In this document: positions 1 through 13,701 of the stretch, piece after piece
How positions within the stretch are numbered: the stretch's first letter is position 1
Layout: the number at the start of each line of letters is the position of its first letter
Source of the DNA: Rhopalosiphum padi
Taxonomy: Eukaryota; Arthropoda; Insecta; Hemiptera; Aphididae
DNA: 64,000 bases
Reading direction: 5' to 3'
Assembly: GCF_020882245.1 (NCBI RefSeq)
Contig: NC_083600.1
Span: 2,418,001 to 2,482,000 of the forward strand
Made by a program: the position numbers and the translations under genes
Notes under the pieces: generated by a model
What the model saw: the letters and a program-made list of their open reading frames with translations, nothing else
Told to the model about the DNA's origin: nothing
Databases searched by the model: none

Positions 1-1860
1 AGAGTGCGTAAGTTTAACTTCCATCACTATGAAAACTTTGTGCTCTGGAAGAATGAGAATAAATCAAACTATAATAAAATATTTAAGATATGAACATTAT
101 TTCGTGATCCGCTGTGGGATTTTTTTGGTATAGTGATTCTAAAATAAGATATAAATATTTAAAACACGATTTATTTTATATGCGTTTCAAATAAGTATCC
201 AAAAAGGACATGGCCATTTTTTAAATTGCAATAAGTGATCATTGCCGTCATATATTAGGAAAATACGGGTTAGTACAGTACACGTGGCATAATTATTCGA
301 AGAAAAATTCCTTTATTATTATATTATACATGTATAAGTGATAAGTTGTCCTTATTTTATTATTATTCTAAACAGGAATTTGTTTATTAAAATTTTTAAA
401 AAGGTAATTAATTTAAATTTAAAAGTAATGTGTAATATTACTTAGTGTTGTTTTTTGATATATTATATTTATTTGAACGGTTATTGCTGTTTTTATGATA
501 TGCAGTTAGTTCCATGTATATAAATATATAAATAATACATATTATTCTGTTAAAATACAATACAGCATATTATAATACATCACACAGCGTTAGTAACTAT
601 AATAATATAATAAAATAATATTATATCAGTTCAAATAATTACATTTTGTAACATAATTATAAAGTAATATTTATTGGTTATTTACCATAGATCTTTGCTC
701 ACGGATCGTTTGTCATTTTAAAAACATAATATTATATTGTACTAATAAATTGAAATAAGGTATAATAATAATAAATAAATAAAAAGTAAACAACACATAA
801 GGTAGTATAGGTAAAAGGTAGGTACTTAGACGTCATATTATTACATTTCATTCATTATTGTGATTATTCTTGAGATAGGTACTCGCATAACTCAAAAATT
901 TAATACATTACATAGACTACTGTTTAGGTATGCCTGTATAGGATTACTGTATGATATAGATAACAACTAATAACTAATAAGTAATTTTCATCGGAAACCA
1001 ATTTCCTATTTCCTAATATAACATGTAGGTAATTAAACTGTTTTGAAATTCTACCTTTAATAATGCAGATTGAAGATTGTATACTAATTGAAGCTTTAAT
1101 ACATTTTGATTTATCTAATATTTTATCTAAATATGTGATAAACAATAACCCAACGAAATTTTATTTTACTTAAATATTATCCGGATATCGACATATTTTA
1201 TTTAAAATAATTATTAAAAAGTTCTGTGTAATGGATGGGAAAAAATAATGTCGGTAGGTATTGTAAGAACTATTAAATAAATAAATAAAGAGCCTTGCTG
1301 ACAAAATTATTTTAATTTTACGTATTTTTAGATAATCAATTATTATATCAGCTGAACAAAAACAAATGATCGATTATTATTAATGTTTATAATATTTATG
1401 TTACTAATTATTATCATTTACCTAATTTATAGTTATTTAAGAACAAATTAAACATAAACAATCAATAAATAGTGCTGCCAAATTAGGCTAAGCGCTGCGA
1501 GTTTATCTGGACCTATATCTTACTCATTTACATACCATTTAGCATTTAAATTATCATGCGCATATTATGTTCCTAAGACCATTTATTATTATACGCACAA
1601 ATGTTTTATATAATTTTTATTGTTAGCTATTGTAATATTTATCGATTCTCAATGATTTTTTTATACAAAACCTCATATACTATATATAATCAATGATAAT
1701 ATTTCTAGAGACGAGACCAGCAAATATGACCATTTAAACATATTAAATGCCTTTCAACCTCCCATGTCCAAAAATAGGTACTTAGGTACCTACTCGCTCA
1801 TTGGTATAAAATACAAGTATAAACCTAATTATTAATCATAACTTCTTGTAAAAAAGTTAC
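1..1860. other. AT-rich non-coding DNA
   Basis: There are no recognisable exons, RNA genes or element ends. Open frames up to about 73 codons (e.g. 924-1145, minus) have the Ile/Tyr/Lys-rich make-up expected of chance frames in this composition. Confidence 0.7.
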
Positions 1861-2521
1861 ATATTTACTAGATGGTAAATAAAACCTTCGTCTATAGGGT
1901 ATACATATTTGAGGGTCTTAGATTCCCAGGACATCTGTCGTCAGTGATAACTGAGGTGGTTTATCGTGGTCGATCCAATAATCGTTCACGTTTCGCAAAT
2001 GGAACGATATCCATCTCGGTCGACAGAAAGGCCCAAACTAGTTATGAATCGTTTCCGTCGCTGCGCACTATATCAATACGTACCTACTGTTAAACTTTAT
2101 TTTTTTTCAACGGGTTAATCGTTTGCAAATTTTTCCCTTTTTACCCGGCCGGTTTAAGACCGTCATTGCGGGACGAGCGACGGTCGACGCCACGGAGGAT
2201 ACGTGCGCGCTCACACACGACTCCTAAACTACGCGAACCAAATCTGTTTGGCGTGTGACTGATGGGGTAGCTCCGGTGAATTTACCGAAACCCGGAAAGC
2301 ATCCCCTCCCGTTATCAAGGGTAGGGATAGATGGGCGCGCGTGAAGAGAGTGTGCTAGTGAATGGATGATGGCATTGATAAATGAACGAAGCCAGTTTGT
2401 TCGAGCGAGCACCCACCCACCCATAATACGTTCACAGCGGATACCGGCTATACCCGATCCTTATTTTCTAATCTCTCAAACACGGCGTATCCGCGCTATA
2501 TACGCGTACTGCGTACACACA

Positions 2522-2551
<30 letters not shown>
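2522..2551. repeat. (AAT)n microsatellite, about ten units
   Basis: An uninterrupted trinucleotide run lies inside the CpG island. It would read as poly-Asn in one forward frame. Confidence 0.95.
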
Positions 2552-2552
<1 letters not shown>

Positions 2553-2844
2553 TACGGTCGTCTTCGTCGCTAACTATGCGGCAGGGTGGATGGGCCGGGT
2601 TCACCAGCCGAAAACCGCGTTACCTCTTCGGGACGAGGATTAACCGCGGGACAAAACGTAGAACCGATCGGATTAGAACCTTTCACGCAAGCGCGAGCGG
2701 TCGGTGGTGAAAAAGAGCTCTGCAAGTCGCCGGGGTATAGTATACTCGTGTGTGCAGAATTATCACTTGGATGGACTTAACTCTGCGTCGCTGCGAAATA
2801 ATTATCGAAGAAACTGAATGCGCTGGCGTTCTCATGTTCGCCCG

Positions 2845-2864
2845 CACACACACACACATATATA
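2845..2864. repeat. (CA)7 followed by (TA)n dinucleotide repeat
   Basis: A CA run passes directly into a short TA run at the right edge of the CpG island. Confidence 0.9.
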
Positions 2865-2870
2865 TGCATA

Positions 2871-4430
2871 AATATACAGAGCAATTCTCTAAGCAGCGTT
2901 TTCTACCATTTTTCCTTTAGTAATGTATTTATTCAAAGTTATATTTTTGGAATTTTTAATAATACTTAAGAACTATGTCTTAAAATACTTGGAATTTTTA
3001 TAGCATTTAAAAGTTTTCTGTGACCACGTATACATTTCTTTTTTCTAAATGATGACATCCATTTTTTTCATTGTGAATAATTGTTGAAAAAATGGATGTC
3101 CAAATACAAAAGAGTACTTTTATAATTATTACATTTAGTGTACTAAGAATAATGGGTCATCAATAATAGGATTGGAAGTTAAGGTATCTATAATGATTTG
3201 AAAATTATGTATAGTTAGTTATTAGTTATTACTAATATTAAACTATTAAAATATTTTATTTTAAACATTTTGTGAGTACCTTATACATATTATATTGTCT
3301 TATATAACCGTTATTAGGGTTTTTATCTTTAAAACGCTAAGGTTAAAAACTACTCAATAGACTGGTTTTTTATTTAGATAAATAAAATGTACTTCCAAAT
3401 GCAGATTTTACTGTAAAAAAGGGTGGTACTTATTGAAGAAAAAAGTTTATATGTCACGGGAAACTTTTTAAATGATATACGAGATTTAAGTGTGTTTATA
3501 AATTCTAAAAATCAGAACTTGTATAAATCCATTAATAAAGGTTAAATAGTGGGAGGGGTGAGCATGCTTGGTGAATCACTCTGTATACATATATAATGAA
3601 ATTTTCCCGAACGCATCCGTATTATGACCTTCGTAATTGATTCCGGCGGATCCCCTCGAGGATTATATATACTGCTTTAGGTAATAGTTTCACTTTCAAT
3701 CAGATTTGAATCGAGTCTATCACCCCTAGAACCGTCTGTTGGCTGACTTAGAACATATGTGACACCGCCGCTGCTACTACCACCACCTTAAGCGTGTTCC
3801 ATGGAAAGTTTTTCGTACAAAATGATGGATATCAAATTAAAAGTTAGTCAGGTTGAAATCGAATTCGGTCGTCTATTTCTAGTGCGTTTACATTACGTTA
3901 GAACAAAAGACAGTAGTCTTTTACTCTTTTACACATTTTTCTCAGTAAATTGTATTCTACCATTTACTATATTTTTAAATTATTTTAGATCATAATATTT
4001 GTATTTATTCCTATTGTTTTGATAAAAACAGGTCTGATAGCTGGTGATATTATTATTTATTGTTAATGCAAAATTAAATGTAAGATTTATATGATTCTAT
4101 GTTAAGACTCGAACTGCTTGAGTCATTTTATAACTTTAAGCGACGAATCAATTTATTAATATTCATTTTCATCTATTCAAATAAAACTGATTGCCCGTTT
4201 CTAAAAAATATCGTGTTTTAGTTCAAAGACCGAAAATATAAATTCATATTTGATTCCGTAACATTTTAATGTATACAAAATAAATTTCTCATCGTACATA
4301 CAACTAATTATAAGTATTGGTAAAATTATCGATGCAGCATCGATTAATGTTGCGTTTTTATATTATTTTAACAAAATAAGCACACTTTAACTTGTTTAGT
4401 ATTATTTGAATAGTTTATTTCAAAATATAA
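2871..4430. other. Non-coding stretch with a small GC-richer patch at 3545-3850
   Basis: Mostly AT-rich. The patch holds a CCGCCGCTGCTACTACCACCACC-like trinucleotide-biased segment (about 3764-3787), followed by a well-placed ATG at 3801 that opens 64 codons with no family resemblance. I see no convincing splice donor for it. It could be a leader exon or a regulatory element. Confidence 0.4.
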
Positions 4431-4780
4431 TAATTGATTTTTAGAATACGCTGGCTGCTGTCTGCTGCGGCTGGCTGTATTCTTTAAGCGAAATGATTTA
4501 TTCGGGAGGCCATCAACCATAGAACGCAAATAAACTTACATGTTTACGGTCTCACAAATTACAGTACAAATATGGAATCTCCTTCCAGGGAGGTCCCATT
4601 ATGGCGCTTCGGATATTAGAAGCAGCGTAAGTGGCATCATAATATATAGGTCTTGTGGTATGGGAGGGATATTTTTGAAATATTAAACCGGAGTCGTATG
4701 ATTAATTGTGGTAGGTCAGCTATAATAACCCGTGGCTAGTCCCCGGAAGCAGTAATCCTTTTTATTAATACATGTGGCTG
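4431..4780. other. Higher-complexity island without a recognisable frame
   Basis: It begins with a repetitive CTGGCTG/CTGCTG segment (4451-4480) and continues with mixed-composition sequence to about 4760. All six frames are broken within short distances. Conserved regulatory DNA or an old element fragment are both possible. Confidence 0.3.
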
Positions 4781-7700
4781 CGTTGATATATATACAATAT
4801 ACATACATATACGTCCACACAAACATCAAAATCAATAAAGTAAAGAGGGTAGACGCCAAACTTAAAGGTCTTGTAAATATTTGATATTGTTATTGGTAAG
4901 ATGCGAAGTATAAACAACAATAACCTTCTCTGATTCTCTCGTTACGCTAATTAAATGCTCAAGCCACAGACCACGTTTCAATTTTCATTTTGGACGGTCA
5001 AACTGGTAAATATTCAGACCAAGCAGGATAAATATAACCTTACTAACTATACCCTATCTAGCAGTATTACCGTTATTGTTTCAACAGTCCCACAACCATG
5101 TAAATCCACATACACGAACACACAGTTGACAAATTTAATTATTTCGAACGATTACACAAATTCTATAGTGCCTTACATAATACGAGGATTAGATATTGGG
5201 ACTTAACACTATTCGCTTTGACAAATAATATCACTACGTTTATTTTCTTTGCTAAGTTGGATAGCTCTTGGCAGAATATAATATTAATTTTTGAAGTTTT
5301 ACAATCAGATATAATTCATAAAATAAGTCTCATTTTTGAGTTTCTATCAATTTTCGTTCTTTAAAAATCAATTAAATAAGAAATTGGTGGGTCAGACGTG
5401 AATAACCTGATAAAATATCTGCAAAGTTGATTGTTCTCATTCCGTCCCCCGTCCTGGATTCGCGATAGTGTGGCTTTTTATCACTCCTTATTAATATGGA
5501 CTACGGTCGAGGTCATTTGTATTGTGAGTGCTAAAAGTTAGAACTTTTATCGTTATCGTCGGTTGATTACATTCCTAACAATAACATCGTGGCCAAACGA
5601 ATCAGATCTGATCAATTTCTGATAGCTATTAGCATATCTGGATATACGTGTGAATTATCGAAAGAACCGAGAGCCGTGAGTCGTGTTAATTAAAGTCTAT
5701 ATTTTTGTCGATCAATGTTTTATATATTGTTATTATGCTTGTGCATTGAATATCTGACTGATAAAAAACATTATTTATTTGATATTGAAAGCCATAATAC
5801 CGATTCAACTTTGGTAAATTTCGCGCATAATGCAATTAAGAGATGTGCATTAAGTATTCATTTAACAAAATATTATAGCATTTGTAATTATTCATAAATA
5901 ATTGTTATCCAAAACTTATCTCATATTCTTTTTAACTAATATATGTTTTGGGATATTGAACGAAACTAGCAATATAAATTTAGCATAATGATTATTTATG
6001 GGTTTTTTTTTAGTTTTGTTATCCTTATAGTTTTTTTTTTTAATAGTTTATAGGAGAAGCCAAACGTTACATAATTCTAATATTAAATATATATTAATCA
6101 TTTAATTTTTTATTTTCAAATTATTTTCGCGATGTATAAAAAAATGTACTGAACAATTTCAAAAAAGAGTAAATTTATTTTAGCTTACCAGTTTTCAGCG
6201 AAATTGAATTAAGCTTATTTTATGGTAAGTAACTCTAAATATTCGGCGTTTTCATTGATTAATTATCAAGTCAGTTATATTATATAAATGTGAAAAAAAT
6301 TAATATTTTATCTTTGTTATGTTAAATATTATTTTACAGAATATTTAAGTTTATATAATTTATATCTGACCTAAAAATGTGATACGAAGTTAAATGTTAA
6401 CTAAGTACATTATACTATCAAAAATCGTATGTCTTTTTTAGTTTTTACATATGTATACACACTAACTAGTATATTGTTTAATTTAAAATAAGCGCTATAC
6501 CCCTTACTCATAACCGTTTTTTCGAATGAAATTTACCTGATATATTATTACTTACAATAATTTAATTCTAGTCTTATTAATTATATAGCGTTAAACTAAA
6601 TAAATAATGAACATAGTCATTAATTCTTAATATTATTACCTATAGACAATTTTATAAAATATATTTTTAAATAATTATATTTAATTTTAATTTATTAAAG
6701 TATAGCTTAAGTAATTTTTGAAATATAATACTTTATTGATTTAAATTCATAAATTATTTATTGTATTTTTTTTAAATTAACTATTTTATCATTTTCCTTA
6801 ACTATATAACTATCAAATGCAATCTTATAATATGGTATTTCTGCTTTCAAGTGAATATTATACACTCTATAATCTATATTGACTAAATAATAAATCAAGG
6901 GATTAGACATTTTTACGATTAGATTTTTTTTTTTTTGATTTTTTTCAGCAATTTCGTTATAAATAAATTATTTGGTATGTCATTTCACCATTTAATTTTT
7001 GTTAACCTTTGTAAAAAAGTTTGGATGATCTTGATAATTCATATTTTAATTTAGTTGCGGGCATTTATATTTATATTAAGGTTAGAGCAAGGAAAACTAT
7101 CGGCTTTACAAAGCCTTAGGCTTTGTATATACTTTTCATATTTTATCTTTTCATAGAAAATAATATATTGTGTCAGTTAAAAATTTAAAAATGTTCATAT
7201 AGCACTAATATAGATTAATAATTGAACAAATTTTTTGCTTTTATAAGTAAAAATTGTGAAAACAGTAAAGAAATGTAAGAAATCCTTGATTTTCCATTCA
7301 AGTTGTAGTTACATAATATTTTTATGCTTAACACATTGAACCCGATCAAAATTGTAATTTAAGTAAAATCATTAATTAACATACCTACTAAATTAGAATC
7401 GGTGCCTTATATTAAATTTGATTGTAAACACAGTTTAAAGTAATTACATTTACATTTTTAAATTAATATATGGCAAAATTTTAATATTAATGAATTATGA
7501 AATCAACAATTAAATTTTCTCAATTATTCTGTAGACTACCTATCTAAAGTTCTGAAAAGACAGTGATTTATAAAAGTATTTATTAGAATTAAGTTGAATC
7601 TTAGAACACTTTTGTACGCTCGTATTAAAGTATGTAAATTTCAATTGAAAGTTTATGACATTATTCCACTCCTTTTTTTTAAAATCATAATCTTTTTAAT

Positions 7701-9619
7701 AAAAAAAAAAAAAAATTGATAAAAACTTTATATTATATAATACTAGAACGTTATATTTAAATAAATAATACAATATACCTATTAGATTTATGATAAACGA
7801 TTTATTCTCTCATTAGAAGAAAAATGTACACAAATTTATTTATTTTTTGATTATTTATCTTAAAGTTTTACACAACTTAATAATAACATTATAGTGAAGA
7901 TATAAAGTTTTATTGTTGTACTGCGAATTTTTTTTTAATTCTTTTATTTACTGTGTCATTTAGTATTTATTTTCATTTTATTCTTTTCTTGACGTTACAT
8001 AAAACAAAACTAAAAATACAAGTAAAAAAATAGGTTACATGGAAAGTTTTATTTAAATAACTATAATCCGAAAAACCAAAATATTTAAATACCCAAATTA
8101 GAAAAACTTGTCCTTCAAACGTATTAGGTTTAGATATTTATACCTAATGAAAGCAAAAATAATGAAATAATGTATAATTATATAAAAATACTAAAGTTGT
8201 ATTTACCAAGAAAATTATTAGATACTTAAAATACCTAATAAATCCTAACGAACTGCATTTATCTCGACTAGAATTGAATAATAATATAGTATGTTAAAAA
8301 ATGTGTGTACGAATAAATTTATACGACTACCAGCTAATGATGTTAGATTTTAGAAACCTTAAAATGTAAAAATAGGAAAAATAAAATAACTTAAAATGTC
8401 ATCAATATTTTATTATTATAAAACAAATCAATACAATTTAGGTGCATCAATATTTTAAAAAATGTCAATTTAAGTCACTTCATAATAATCGTAAATAAAC
8501 ATAATTATATTAATTTTAATTTAAAAGTAAAACTTATAATTAGAAGTTATTTAAAATTCATGAATTATTAATTTTAGCGGAAGCATTTGTACAACAGCTG
8601 ATCTATAGAATTTTTCTTATGTATTAATCAATAGACCCTTCTACAGTCCTCGTCAGTGTGCTTATGTTTTAGTTTACACTAATTTCGCGCTTTGTAGAAA
8701 ACTGGTATAATAGGTTAGGTTAGCCAAACGTCTAATCTGCTGCTAAGCATTAGGCATTACTTTTTGTAATCAGCTTATGTGTATTATACCTATGATCAAA
8801 ACAGTCTCATTTCACAAAATCTGATGGTTTATCCAAAAACCCAATTAACCTTTGGATTGAATCGTTTCAACGTCTAAATGATTTTAGTGTTTTCTTTTAT
8901 TTTTATTAATAATGTATTATCATTGATGAATTCAAATTATTTTAAAATTACGTTGGGTCGCTATATTTTTATTTTGGGCTATTTGTAACACTATTATTGC
9001 AAGATATTTTCAGACAAATCGATCTGTGTAACCTGAAAAACTGCGTGTGATATTAAAAATAATATGTCAGAGAAACACGGAATATTAAATTCGATTCTTT
9101 TCATAAATATTGGAAAGCCAACGCATTTCATTAATATTTAAAAATATAGTTGTTGTATAGCGCCTGCATGGATTGCATATTATCCATTGTATATGGTGTA
9201 CATTATTTGTAAGCTGTAATACGCATTTAACTACACCCTTTATCGAAATAAATTTCTTTTAACGTGTACCTATTTAGTTATTTATTCAATATCGCACGGC
9301 ATCGTGTTACAAAAACATAATATTGTTATTTCGAACAACGTTAAATAGATTGAATGTACGAAAGTTTTGTTACATCGAAAAACAAATCCAATTTCAAAAG
9401 TAGTTATTGTTGGATATCTGACAATCACCTTGTCATTAGATTCAGTGTTTTATACTTTTTCGAATTCTTGATAAGTATATGAGGATTAAACACATATAGA
9501 AAAAGTTTGAGGGAATGTAATTATAAACTATTTTCCAAATTATTGTAACTTTTATAAATTAGTTATTAATATTGTTTGACTTAAAGTGACTTGGACATAT
9601 TCGGTATTTATTTTTATTT

Positions 9620-9639
9620 TGTGTGTGTGTGGTGGTGGT
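9620..9639. repeat. (GT)6 plus (GGT)3 tract
   Basis: A dinucleotide run passes into a trinucleotide run, seen directly. Confidence 0.85.
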
Positions 9640-10388
9640 TCAGTTAATAATAATTTAACATCAATAAAAATGATTTATGTATATACATAAGTTTAGACAA
9701 AGGCGTGTCAAAGCACATGACCAAAAAGTAAAAAGTTTATGAACATTAAACAAATTAAATAAAGTTTCATAATTCCCATTTAATTCACCATTTAGTTTTG
9801 ACACACGTATAAAATTATACTTTAAGAGTAATGTGAAAATTTAACCTATAAATAAAGACGTACATTTTTTTAATGTATTGATTAATGATAAACTTCTGAA
9901 ATTAAAAATAAAATGGTCTTGATATAAAAACAAGACAAGTTATAAATCATATACTATAATAAAATATTTACTGTACTCTTTAAAAGTTTGGAAATATTAT
10001 TATATATATGATGAAATAAAATACCTAGTATAAATGCTGTGTATATTAAAAGATATAGATTACAAAAAGTATTTAATTCTAAAAGTTAAAAATAAATAAA
10101 AATACAGTTTATATGAGAAAATCATAAGAAAATTCTGCGAAGTATTTAAATTTAAATTCATTTTAAAACACTTTCATTAAAGACACGTATTTATTTTATA
10201 TTAATTATGTTTTACTTTTATACACAAAAAGCTATAAAATATGTATAGGTACTTATATAATATTATAAATAATGTACAATATATACTACGAGTTAGGTGC
10301 AGTTATGCCATCGGTAGTAAAATATGTGTTAATTATTTTTAAGCAATTTTTGTTTGAACTATTTTTATTCTATTAAATAATATTGGGC

Positions 10389-10398
10389 GGGGGGGGGG
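10389..10398 (+). repeat. Homopolymer run of ten G
   Basis: GGGC followed by ten G in DNA that is otherwise nearly all A/T. Such runs are rare here and prone to length errors in sequencing. Confidence 0.9.
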
Positions 10399-10973
10399 TC
10401 TAGTAATAAAAGACGATGTTTCCAAAAATTTTAAATTTAATTTAATAACCGATGGTGTTTGAACAACTATCGTAATAACATACGTCATACGTCATAATAT
10501 TATAATCATAACTATCGATGTACCATAAATTAACATATGACTACCATATCACACTATATCACTATTCACTAACCTACCCAATACTCAGATAATAATATCT
10601 TATTATAATATAAGGTATTCAAATATTGTACTTCATGAAGAGCGTTTTTCAAGGGGCCGGTTGTAGCGCGATAGAGAAAAATATAATGAAAATAAGTATT
10701 ATTAGAGGTATTAACCTTAATTATTATATTATCGGTGACACGTTCCGATAATTGATATTTTATATATTACATTAATATTGTATTAAAAAAAAAAATACAC
10801 TTGTATAAAAATATAAAATTGTTTTGTCATTAATAATTTTGGAGTCGTCAGTATGTTTTAAACAGCCGGAAGAATCATCCGATGTAAAAGTTTGAATACA
10901 TCTGTTATCCAAATTATTATATTGTTTAACGATGAGTTTGTGCGTCACATTATTACCTAGGCACGTTCAGCGC

Positions 10974-11030
10974 CTTAAACTATCAGATTATTACTTTTTG
11001 TCGCGAAAAAAGTGGCGAAGTAGTTTAAAC
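10974..11030. repeat. Imperfect nested inverted repeat
   Basis: Outer arms CTTAAACTA (10974-10982) and TAGTTTAAAC (11021-11030) enclose inner arms ACTTTTT and AAAAAAGT around GTCGCG. It could form a hairpin or be a two-fold binding site. No gene is adjacent. Confidence 0.5.
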
Positions 11031-11421
11031 GAATAATAGTAACAACAGTCACCTTATTTTTACTCCTCATTTTGTCCGTAAAATATTTCTCTCAAGGGAA
11101 TAACCAAGCACAAATCACTCCCACGAGGCTCCGAGAATCATATTAGTTTTTGTTTGGTAAAAATCAGATGAGTAGTTTAAGCGAATTGTGGGAACGTAAA
11201 ATTGCTTGACAAACACATTGCATTACTACTTCAAGCAGTTGAAAAAAACAAATAAAATACTACAAAACTATAATATAATATTCTGAAATATTGAGTAGGC
11301 ATTTCGTATAAAATAATAAATGTAACAAATAACAATAATAATAATAAAAACAAACACACGTAGTATTATCGGGTCTCTTGGGGATATGACATTTACAACT
11401 ACTCTTAAATTGCGACGTATA

Positions 11422-12570
11422 TTTTAGATTCTGAGCACAGGGACGAATGTATTGGTTTTACAATGTGGGATTTTATTACCATTTATAATTTTTTTTGTGC
11501 TTTTTGAAAGAATCAAAATGTACAAACTATCGACTATGAGGATGGTTTTTTTTTTGGAAATTCAGATGTTATTGGCACAATGGAGGAGTCAAAAGTAAAA
11601 TAGTTTACAGTAATTTTCAATATAATTGGTAAAAATAAAAATGAAATATCCTACGAAAAAAATTGAAAAATCGACACTAAACTAATTAGCAATTTAATTT
11701 TTTTTTTTTATTTTAAAAATGAGTAACCGAAGAGAGTTTAAATTTACACTGAAAATTTAAAATATACATTTTCTAGACCCATGAGTTCATGGTTTTCAAA
11801 ATATTTCGGGAATTATTGTACTGTTTATAGAGATTTAATTTCGTTTGCCAATAAACAAGCTTGAAAACTGAATACAAGATGGTATTCAATGTTTTAATTA
11901 CAGAAATGTGAAAATATCAAAAATACAAGGTCACAATTTTTTTTTTAAAGAGTTACAAGTCCAAATTTTGGTAAAATTCGTCAAAATAACGAACATTTGT
12001 AAACTATTTTGTTACTAGAAAAGTATTCAATTTTTGAATTTAATAGATAAGGATTAAGGATTGAAATTTAGTACAAAGTTCTTCGTAAATTGTTGTGGGA
12101 TTTTATTACAATTTATAATTTTTTTTGTGCTTTTAAAAAGTATCAAAAGTACAATTTTTTTTTAAACACTTGCAAAATTAAAAATTATTTTCTATTTTTA
12201 ATAGAACTTTCAAATTATTTTTACTAGTTTTTAAGCAATTTTATAACATTGTACTGAATTTACACACTTCTAAAATATGTCGCTATGGACTATAATTTAA
12301 TAATAATTATAATACATTTATAGTATCCTATTATAATAATTATTATATAAAATATGCAATTTTTTAGGTAAAAAGTAGTTATAGTTGAAAATATCACATT
12401 ACTAATAAATATAAAATTAATTGACTAATATTAATCGTATCCGATTTATAAACTATAAAATAACCTTAGAAATAGAGGCTGATAACCATCTCCACTCAGA
12501 ATTGTTTTTCGTATTCAATTATTTACCATTGAATTAAAATTTACCATGTCCATTTCAATGATCTACTCAA
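11422..12570 (+). mobile_element. Dispersed non-coding repeat, long copy (copy A)
   Basis: It opens with TTTTAGATTCTGAGCAC..GAATGTATTGGTTTTACAATG and ends with TTTTTCGTATTCAAT..ATGATCTACTC. The same start and end flank the copy at 52225-53170. No open frame is present, and the two ends are not inverted copies of each other, so it looks like a non-autonomous or decayed element rather than a classic DNA transposon. Inside it, the segment at 11464-11525 recurs at 12094-12155, so part of the element is duplicated in tandem order. Confidence 0.6.
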
Positions 12571-13701
12571 TAATGAAAGAAGTTCAAAAATTACTATGTA
12601 AAAAAAGTAACTTCATCAGTATTTTAAAAATTATTTGAATCATATTGCACTGCTCTTTGAATACCGTTATTTAATTATACTCTATATTTTATTCATTGTG
12701 TGCATCCGTATTCAGAACTTTCTTGTCACTGTTAAACATTTTATAAAAATATATTATTGAAAGATATGATATATATAAGTTTTTCTATAGCTAAAAATAT
12801 ATATTTTCTGTAATCAAATATACATTTAATGATAAAATACGTCTTTTATTATTTCGTGCATCTGTTATAAATTATTTCACGGTATCTTAACATCTAATTG
12901 TTATTGTCACGTGTTTATTATTTATATTACATGCGTTGTTTAACCTTGATTATTGATTATTTTTCATTTTAGTTATAAATTGTAGAAATTTTAAATCGTT
13001 TATGGGGAAAATAATCGATCTATAATATTTATAATATAATATATAAATATGTTTTTAAATAAATAAGTAGTAAATAAAAGTTTTATTTTTATTATTATTG
13101 TAATTTTAATATTTTTTTTCTATTTTTAGATCGCTCACACTGGTATTTGAGTTATTTACATAAAATATGCTAAGCGCATTAATATTTTATACTTATATAG
13201 TATATACATAAATAAAATGTAATACAATATGCTGCACATTCCATTAAAACAAAGCTAAGAGTAATTTGCTATGAGTTTTAAAGTTGCCATTGTAATAATT
13301 AATGTGTATATAGTATATATTGTTTCTACACATTAGTTATGATATTGTATTGTCTAAATCATTTAAATAAATAAATTGTTGTCACATGGATCAACATTCT
13401 ATACATTTGTTCTAGTGAAAATAAATCAATATAATATGTATCGTGATCGTACTGTCTTTTTATGAAACATATAATTAAAATAATTTACACCTATCAATAA
13501 TAAATTCAATTTTAAATGAAAATTAATGTTATTCGAATGATATGATGTAAAAAAATAAATAAATAAAAAAGTTAAATTTGGTCGATTATCACTAAACAGC
13601 CATTGATTTATACAAACAATTTGTTTTAAACGATTCCTTATTTATTTTGGAAGAACGGTACATTCGTATTATAAACAACGATCGTTTGTTGGTGATTTAT
13701 A
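12571..13701. other. AT-rich non-coding DNA
   Basis: No exon, element end or repeat of note was found. Confidence 0.6.

Larger units (their letters stand above)
1861..2870. promoter_or_regulatory. CpG-rich island, likely promoter or 5' region of a gene outside the recognisable part
   Basis: About 1 kb of CpG-rich, high-complexity sequence lies in AT-rich surroundings, with many CGN motifs between 1900-2060, 2140-2350 and 2440-2850. Open frames occur on both strands, including 114 codons at 2366-2710 (+) with a poly-Asn tract encoded by the AAT microsatellite. None resembles a known protein, and frames stay open simply because stops are rarer here. TATA-like patches occur near 2738 and 2858. 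Islands of this type in insects usually mark transcription starts; the direction cannot be told. Confidence 0.35.
4781..11420. other. Long AT-rich non-coding stretch
   Basis: Nothing gene-like was found. Points of note: a richer patch at 5440-5690 with palindrome-like AGATCTGATCA; two tandem TTAGG units at about 8712; a (GT)6 plus (GGT)3 tract at 9620-9639; a ten-G run at 10389-10398; and an imperfect palindrome at 10974-11030. Open frames (4955-5206, 5715-5897) look like chance. Confidence 0.6.

Noticed and set aside
2366..2710. 114-codon frame with poly-Asn in the CpG island
   Set aside because: Poly-Asn is the AAT microsatellite and opposite-strand frames are open too. No family resemblance, so it is not called a gene.
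8711..8723. Two tandem TTAGG units, the insect telomere motif
   Set aside because: Two units occur by chance and no longer array is present, so it is not a telomeric tract.
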